Below, in pieces: positions 10,401 through 17,500 of a stretch of 17,500 nt of DNA (position 1 is the stretch's first letter; every line of letters starts with the position of its first letter). Where the stretch lies: positions 1,310,001 to 1,327,500 of the forward strand of contig JACVTC010000003.1 in assembly GCA_016946835.1 (NCBI GenBank). Reading direction: 5' to 3'. Source of the DNA: Neocallimastix lanati (nom. inval.) (Eukaryota; Neocallimastigomycota; Neocallimastigomycetes; Neocallimastigales; Neocallimastigaceae). A program made the translations under genes and the position numbers. The notes beneath the pieces were generated by a model that saw nothing but the letters and a program-made list of their open reading frames with translations, was not told the DNA's origin and ran no database searches.

Positions 10401-10739
10401 AAAGTGTTGAAAATTTTTTTTTTACTAAATAAATAAAAAATAATACAAGAAGACTCTTTCCACTTTTTTCAATACATCAAATCATCGCTTTGCACTAAAA
10501 CTAGTTATAGGTAATGAACTGAAGGCATTTATAACGAATATCAGTATTATTATAAATTGGAACTGAAACTGTGAAATGGAATACTGAACCCTAAAGATTT
10601 TTAGGAATTTTTGTATGAATTTAAGCAATTACTTCATTAGTTGTTACAAGAAGTTTCTTTTACCATTGAGTTAGAATCTAGATTATCATTATATTCAAAT
10701 TCATCCAGTAAACATGTGAATTTATTGTGAGAGAAATTT

Positions 10740-11372
10740 AATTCATATATTTATCCCTACAATTTCTACTAAACCATTTAATTTTTTTATTAGTGGGTGA
10801 GAAAGTAAAACCATTGGGAGATGTTATTTTTACAAGAAAGAATAAGTGGTAAATAGTCAGAGATATAATTAAAAGAGTTGCATACAGAAGTAATATTCAG
10901 ATAATCTCTTAATTTATCGCTAACAAATATAAAATCAATATAAAAATTTTTTCCACCATTAAATCAAAGCAAACTGGTGACCAACAATATCCATAAAAAC
11001 CATTAAAGAGAAATTCTAAGGATAAAATCTTAAAGTTGTTGTTTAGTCATGTTGAAATCACCAACAAAAGCAGAAGGTTTATTTTAGTGATTCTTAAGCC
11101 AATTAGTATAATATAATCAGGTTTCATTATATCTCTAGAATCTTCATGTTTTTTTTTTTTTTTGCTGTGGATGTAAATGTTTCCTAAAGGACATCTAACA
11201 CCAAAAAAGGAAACTATATTTACAACTGTTTGAAGACAAATACAAATAGGATTAAAAATTGATTTAAAATAAGTTAGTCACATTTTTCAGAGCTCTAATC
11301 ATTAGTATTCCATCTAATACAGAGATTAAAATATTGATATTGGAGAAGGAATTATCATACAGAAGAATTATT
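10740..11372 (-). pseudogene. LINE-type endonuclease (EEP fold) relic
   Basis: Read on the minus strand, this contains the signature motifs of the exonuclease-endonuclease-phosphatase fold in the right order and spacing. A VLDGILM strand at about 11310 resembles the DGR region. SAFVGDFNM at 11048-11074 is the catalytic GDFN motif. YIDFIFVSDKLRD at about 10905-10942 is the IDYIFVS motif, and ISDYLPL at 10844-10864 corresponds to SDH-x-P, with the His replaced by Tyr. Stops, a run of A residues and frameshifts break the frame. KKIKWFSRN at about 10760-10785 may be the start of the linker to the reverse transcriptase. No YADD-type reverse transcriptase box is seen, so the element has lost that part. 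A domesticated EEP gene is less likely given the decay. Confidence 0.7.
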
Positions 11373-12469
11373 CATTCCTGTTTTATTTTAATTTATTCTT
11401 TTATCCTTTATTTATTCATTTTATTATTTATTATCTTCAAATAAAATAGATAAAATTATATATAACTATATTTACACACGTATTACCTTCATTTTTGAAG
11501 TAATTTAATACAATTATTTATTTGAGTATATATTTAAACAATAATATAAAACTAATATAAAAAAATAACAAATAATTACAATAATAATAATAATAATAGT
11601 AATAAACTATTATTTCTTTTCTTTTTTTTTTTTTGTTTTCTTTCTTTTTTAATTTTTATTTATAATATTTTTTATTTATTTATTTATTTTATGTACAAAA
11701 TACAAAACTTATCATTTTAAATAATGCATATCATTTATCTTAGAAGTGTATATATATATATATATATTCATTCTTTCTTTGTTATATAGGATCTTCTCAA
11801 TTTATTACTTTTTTTTATTTACTATATATTAATATTAAAAAAGTAAAATGATAAAATATATATATATTTAAAAAATAAAATGAAAGAATTATATACTATT
11901 ACTATATGTTTAAAACTCATATTAAAATTTTTATAGATTATTTTAATAACTTTTTATATTATAATTATGAATTTTTTATTTTTGTATATATACAAATATA
12001 TAAATTAAAAATAAATTTTATTATAAAAAAAAATATACATATATATTTTTTTAATATATATATATATATATATAAATATTTAATATTATTTATTTCATAT
12101 AGGTAGTAAAAAAATTACTATCAATTAATAAACCCAGTTTAAAATAATTATAAAAAAAAAAAAATGAAAAGAAAGAAAAAATAATATTCAATAGTATGAT
12201 ATTATTGTATTATATTATTGATTTTGATAAAAATTTTTAAGGTAAAAAAAAAAAATAATAAAAAAAAAAAAAAAACATATAATAAAAAATAATAATTTAT
12301 AAATTATATTATATTATAATAAAATAAAATAATAAAAAAATAAAAGTATAAAATAAGCATTTAAAAAAATTAATATTAAAATGATTTAATCCGATGATTT
12401 AAAATTTATAAATTTTTATAAAATTATATATATTATAAAATTAAAATTAAAAGCCATAATTATTTTAAA
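11373..12469. other. AT-rich spacer downstream (3') of the Hsp70-SH3 gene
   Basis: Low-complexity sequence with ATT, TA and TTTA runs. The plus-strand frame 11906-12106 is Ile/Phe/Tyr-rich, A/T-only and not protein-like. The transcript end of the minus-strand gene must lie here, but AATAAA-like strings are too common to choose one. Confidence 0.65.
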
Positions 12470-15451
12470 TTAACATGATTGAATATATGAACCATTAGGG
12501 TTTGCTGAATTCATATTATTTTGAATAGAATTATTTTGACTATGATGATGATAATGATAATTAGAAGTTGGCGGTAATTTAATAAGATAATCTAATGGGA
12601 AAATACCTTGGTCCTTAGATGATAAATTCTTACCATATGCCCAACCATCATCCCATGATTGATCTACTGTAACGATATCACCAACATGTAAACGCATTTC
12701 ATCTGCTTTTTGTGGCTCATATTTATGAGCTACCTTATAACAAGTAATTTCAGGTTCCTTATGGCGACTACAACTTTTATTACTTTGTTGAGAGTATCTC
12801 TTAGAAGGAAGCATTTGATTCTGATAATCAGAACTTCTATTATTGACTAGTGCACCAGACCCTGGATAAGAAGTAACGCCTGATCTAGTCATACCAACTT
12901 TATTAGACCTTGAATTTCTATTACTTGCTATACTATTACCATATCCTGAATCACCTTGACTCATTTGACTTATATGACGAAGATTAGGTTGAGATGCCCT
13001 TGTATATAAAGATTTTTCTTGTGTTAACTCTGTACGTAAAGATGCCATATGTAAATTTGGATGAGAAGAACGTGATATTAAAGTTCTATCCATTGAATCG
13101 GAACTTGCTATTTAATTAAAGCAATAAATAAACGAAAAGAGAAAAAAGAAAAAAATAAATAAATAAATAAATTTAAAATCAATATTTTTAGAAATAATAT
13201 AATTAAAAATAAATTAATAAATTTATTAATATATTATTGATTAATATTTATTTATGAAATATTTGACAAATAAATATAAATAAATATAATAATAATAATA
13301 ATAGTAATAGTAATAAAACTTACAATAATTATATTGTGAACTTCCATTATTTTGAAGGTCTTCTAAACTTGCGAACGGATTAAATGTAGTTGAATACTCT
13401 TCACCAGTATTAACATTTATAGCAACAACTTTAATATCTGGTTGACCTAAATACATTCTTACCATGACTGGACGATCAATACCTCTTCCTACATCAGGCA
13501 TATTAACACAAATTTTACCATGATAAGAAAATCCATCCTTATGAACACGTTTAAATTCTGCCTTTCTTTCATTTATAGAATATATTTTAATAGGTAAAAC
13601 AGTTTGATTAGGTTTTGCTGGTCTAAAAATACCTTTTTCTTTATATTGTGAAGCTTCAATAAGTTCTCCCTTTTCAGCAATTGGAATAAAAAGTCCAGGC
13701 TTCTTCTTTTTACTTGGAATAATACCTAATTTCCATGATGATACTTTTGCAATGGCTTCAATACCATAAGAAAGAGCACAACGACGAGCTTGAATAAAGA
13801 ATGGATCAAGACCACAAAGAACAGCACCCTTCAAAATTGCTGAACCTGGTTCTTCGGTTCTTAAAATTTGATCAAAGCAAGAACCAAAATCTTTTTTAAT
13901 ACAGTTCAAAAGATATTGTGAACTTCCAAAACCCCCTACTAAAATACATTTTTCAATTTTACCACCACATTCATCTAATAAATCTCGAATAAGTTTTTTA
14001 ATTTTAACAACTGAATTATGAAAGAAGCTACGAACATCAGATTCAGTAATAACAATTTCATCACCACCATTTAATCGAGCACGATCTTCACTAGTCATAT
14101 AAGTATTAGAAAGCTTAGCTGGAATATCAAAAGAATCATCATCCATATCACCTCTAAAACTTAATTTTATTTTTTGCCATGGTTCATTAAAGTATTCCAT
14201 TAATGATACATTATCTTTTTCCATTCTTTTCCAAACTGGTCCTAATTTTTTCTTTAACCAAGAATACATTTCATCATCGACAAATGTAGAACCACAACTT
14301 TCACCACTACCACGGCAAACTTCTTCTAAATTACCAGAACGCTTTAAACGATGAACAATTAAATCAGCGGTACCACCTCCAGCATCTACAACCATCAGGC
14401 GATCATTTGGCTCTAGCCCAATTTTCCTTGGTGAATAATTCATAATATAATAGGCAGCTGCTTCTGGTTCCAGTACTAATATAAGACGTTGGGAATAACG
14501 ACTTTGGACCATACCTGCCTTTTCTGCTGCAACACGCATAGAATGTTTAGCACGATCACTCCACATAGCTGGTACAGTGAGACAAAATAATATATTTTCA
14601 ATACTTACATCATTACCATATTTTTCACGTAATTCATCCATCAAAACTTCTAAAAGCTTTTTCAAATAATCAGCAATAACATCTACAACAATTTTTCCTG
14701 GTGGCAAAAATTTTCTAGGATTTGGAAGTGTTGGGAGTAATTCTTCATCCAAATAAAGTTTAATTTTATTGACATAGTAATCACCAGAATGACTCGATTT
14801 ATATTTATCAGCAGACCATCCCCATTTTTTCACATTACCTTCTTGATCGTATAAAATTGAAGTTGAAGTTTTTGGAAAAGGAAAAGGTTGATCTCTCCTA
14901 TTATATATTTAATTTTAATAAAATAATTAACCCATCATAGTAACATTTAAATTATACAATAAAATGAAATATTACAATAATAATAATTAATTTTATATTA
15001 TAAAAGGTATATAATCAATTTGGTTATTATAAAGTTTTAATACCAAAAAAATTTAAATAATTTATATTATTTATTATATAATTTACCAATTAATATAATC
15101 GTTTAAAATTGGTGTGGTAGTTTTATCTAAATCCTTTTTATTAGCAAATGCAAAACCTGAGCATGTTGTACCAAAATCTTTTTTATTATTATTAAAAATA
15201 ATAATAATATTGATATATATTATAAAATAAATAATTATATATATATTATATATAATATAATATAATATGAATATAATAATTTTAAGTTAATATAAATTTT
15301 TAATATTTATAGTAAAGTATTAATTATATATATTTAAAAAAAAAAAAAAAAAAAAATACAATTATTAAATAATTATATATATACCGATTCCAGCAACAAT
15401 AAATACGCTATCTAATTCTGAGGATTTTGATTGTGAAGATTTTTTTAACAT
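12470..15451 (-). CDS. HSPA12-like Hsp70 fused to a C-terminal SH3 domain (4 exons, 789 aa)
   Basis: Exons 15451-15385, 15177-15087, 14897-13324 and 13107-12470 total 2370 bases, and the three junctions keep one frame. Visible Hsp70 ATPase motifs are VAGIDFGTTCSGFAF at about residues 20-34 (phosphate 1), TVPAMWSD at 160, LEPEAAAYY at 195, VDAGGGTADLIV at 223-234 (phosphate 2) and ILVGGFGSSQYL at 371-382 (adenosine site). The sequence then follows the HSPA12 pattern with a short, unusual substrate-binding part to about residue 575 and no obvious DLLLLD linker. Residues 578-697 are Ser/Asn-rich and probably disordered. Residues 698-757 form an SH3 domain with AHKYEP for ALYDY, the WDDGWAYG segment, and GIFPLDYL. 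A Gln/Asn/His-rich tail ends the protein. It is likely a cytosolic ATPase tethered to proline-rich partners. The ATG at 15451 starts MLKKSSQSKSSELDS and is the first Met before the phosphate-1 motif. Confidence 0.88.
13108..13323 (-). other. intron 3 of the Hsp70-SH3 gene (216 bp)
   Basis: Donor GTAAGT (from 13323) and acceptor AAATAG (ending 13108). Exon 3 ends one base into a codon, and exon 4 supplies CA to make Ser578, followed by SSDSM. Read without splicing, the frame runs into a poly-Tyr stretch from an AAT repeat and stops, which makes the Hsp70 and SH3 halves look like separate genes. Confidence 0.85.
14898..15086 (-). other. intron 2 of the Hsp70-SH3 gene (189 bp)
   Basis: Donor GTAAAT and acceptor AATAG. 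It splits the Trp53 codon (TG + G). Confidence 0.85.
15178..15384 (-). other. intron 1 of the Hsp70-SH3 gene (207 bp)
   Basis: Donor GTATAT and acceptor AAAAAG. It splits the Asp codon of the phosphate-1 motif GI-D-FGTT (G + AT). Splicing restores a textbook Hsp70 N-terminus, which is strong support for both sites. Confidence 0.85.
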
Positions 15452-15846
15452 TTTTATTATTTATATTTTATTTAAATTAATTTATAAATTACTTTAAGTT
15501 AAAAAAAAAATTGTATATTATGAATAATTTTGGTTTTAAATGAAATATATAAAAATATTGATTTGATTTAATAGCCTAATATATTCAAAAATACAATATA
15601 TAACAATATGGTATAAGTTAAACATTAGATAACACTTAATATTATATATTTTATAATATTTATTCAACAAAAATATATATATATAATAACAATATCTTTT
15701 ATGAAGGTATTATCATTTTATTAAATATTTAAAAAATAATATATAGATTTATATTTAATTAATATTTATACATACTAAATTTAAAACAAGGTATACTCAA
15801 AATCGTATTGTAACTATTCCATTAGCTGATATTATTTAGCAATGAA

Positions 15847-15882
<36 letters not shown>

Positions 15883-16290
15883 ATTTGTTGATTTTAAAAT
15901 AATATCAAATGGACCTCTAGTATATGTTAATATATTGTTTAAATTGTTTTCAATTTTATTTTTTTTTCTTTAAAAAAATAAATTAAAATTAAAATAATTG
16001 ATTTGTTATATAATAAATATATATATATTCAAATATTTTATATAAAAATAAATAGAATTTATTTTAAATTTGTTATTTTTATTTTTGTTCAGTAAATTGT
16101 CTTTATGATTAATAATACAATTTATATTATTATCTTTTTTAATTTCTAAAAAATTTTTGATATTTAAATAATATAAAGTTTAAATATTAAAACAAGAAAA
16201 TAAATTGTTTTTTTAAAAAATAATTTATTATTGAAATTGTTTAACAATTACTACAAAAATATGAAATAAAGCTAAAAAAAAAAAAAAAAA

Positions 16291-16321
<31 letters not shown>

Positions 16322-17500
16322 TAAAATATAAAATATAAAATGTTTGAGAAAAATATAAATATTTACTTTGAAATACTTAAATAATAATTTATTAAAAAGA
16401 ATTACTATTATGATGATAATTAATTATTCTTTTATTATTATTTTATTTATTAATTATTATAATTTTATAATTATTTTTTATATATAAATTATAATTTATT
16501 ATGTTCTTTTAAATATAAAAAAAATTCATTAATTAAAAAAATTTAATTAAAAAAATAATATATATAGAAAATATAAAGAAATATATGTATGATTAAATAA
16601 ATTAAAATTTTAAATTATTGTAGACTAAAATATTAATATATAATCTATTTATTTTCATTTATTTCAATAAATGAAAAAAATTATATATATATTTTTAAAT
16701 TTTTTTTTTTGTTACTTTACAATATTGAATAACAATCGAATGATTTAAGCTTATCTTCTTAAATATTTTTATTATGTTAATTTTTACAAAATGATAGTAA
16801 ATAAATATATAATAATATGATTTAAATAATATAACTTTTGACATATTCATTTATATTAACAAATACTTATAAATATTAAAAATATGGGAATTAAAAAATG
16901 TATTAAAAAAAATAAATAATTCATTATATAAAATTATTAAAATATAAGACACTACTATTTAGTTATATTTATTAGTTTAATTTAATGTCAATATTTTATT
17001 CTTTTATTATTATGAATTATGATATAAAATTTTTTTATTGAGAATTCCAAATTTAAAAAAAAAAAATTAACGTAGCTCTAAAAGATACCTTATCTTATTC
17101 ATCTCTATATTTAATAGAAAATTTAGAGTTATTACATAAGTATTATAAATATTTACAATTACTGGATAAATTATTATTTAAAAAATTTTTTTTCGTTTAG
17201 AATATATATTATTAAATACAATTATAAAAAAAATTTTTTTTTGAATAATAAATTATTAGAGTTAAAAATGAATATAAAAAAAAAAAAAAAAAAAACTCTA
17301 AAAAAGCATATCTATGATTATTATATATTTAATATTCTTAATAAAATTATAAAAAATATAAATTTGTTCCATTACAAAGAAAATGTTTAAAATTTTAATC
17401 TCTAATAAAGTATTTAATTTAGAAATTGCTATACTTTTCTGGTTTTATTTTTTTTTTTTTTATTAATCATCGAGTATATTTTGTTATTTGATATTTCCAC
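15452..17500. other. AT-rich spacer upstream (5') of the Hsp70-SH3 gene, no gene seen
   Basis: Two kilobases of low-complexity DNA with A runs (15848-15880, 16273-16291) and an AAAAT run at 16292-16325. It must include the promoter of the minus-strand gene just right of 15451, but no heat-shock element (spaced GAA/TTC triplets in good form) or distinct TATA signal can be separated from the A/T background. Two small less AT-rich patches (15785-15848 and 17065-17190) do not amount to genes. Confidence 0.6.

Noticed and set aside
11906-12106. Plus-strand frame of 66 residues rich in Ile, Phe and Tyr
   Set aside because: It is almost purely A/T DNA containing TA runs and has no features of a real protein.
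13241-13323. C-terminal poly-Tyr tail on the unspliced Hsp70 frame
   Set aside because: This is intron 3 read through. A GTAAGT donor sits at the border and the downstream exon joins in phase.
17065-17190. Leu/Tyr/Lys-rich frame (NVALKDTLSYSSLYLIENLE and onward)
   Set aside because: It is about 45 codons without a clear start or splice context, in A/T-rich DNA where such frames arise by chance. There is no recognisable motif.

Overview
The window looks like a piece of nuclear chromosome from an extremely AT-rich eukaryote, most likely an anaerobic gut fungus (Neocallimastigomycota). The grounds are short spliceosomal introns (138-216 bp, GTAAGT/GTAAAT/GTATAT donors and AG acceptors after A/T-rich tracts), long A/T homopolymers and ATT/AAAT microsatellites, a secreted Ser/Thr-repeat protein with a short Cys-rich C-terminal module, and an HSPA12-type Hsp70. 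The assignment to a phylum is inference. Dictyostelid-like AT-rich genomes would share the base composition and microsatellites.

Layout. Positions 2-61 are probably the last codons of a gene running in from the left. Positions 62-2700 are non-coding, low-complexity DNA. Positions 2768-4161 hold a relic locus: 5' flank homology to the intact gene further right, then two decayed copies of the same secreted repeat protein joined end to end. Positions 4162-5700 are AT-rich spacer. Positions 5714-7663 hold the intact member: a homologous 5' flank, a signal-peptide exon, one intron, and a long exon with 28 perfectly phased 11-residue repeats and a six-cysteine module (409 aa after splicing). Positions 8719-9591 are an uninterrupted 873-bp TTA/ATT microsatellite. 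Next to it, on the minus strand, 9740-11372 is a less AT-rich block of decayed coding DNA. It includes a recognisable LINE-type endonuclease (exonuclease-endonuclease-phosphatase fold) relic.

Positions 12470-15451 on the minus strand form one four-exon gene of 789 codons that a plain ORF scan splits into two. All exon phases agree when the three introns are removed. The product is an HSPA12-like Hsp70 ATPase domain followed by a Ser-rich linker and a C-terminal SH3 domain. The remaining 2 kb to the right is low-complexity spacer.

The two intact genes show no sign of acting together. The two points of most interest are the Hsp70-SH3 fusion and the history of the repeat-protein family. That history includes tandem duplication, loss of two copies by a microhomology-like deletion, and expansion of the surviving copy through a 198-bp higher-order repeat.
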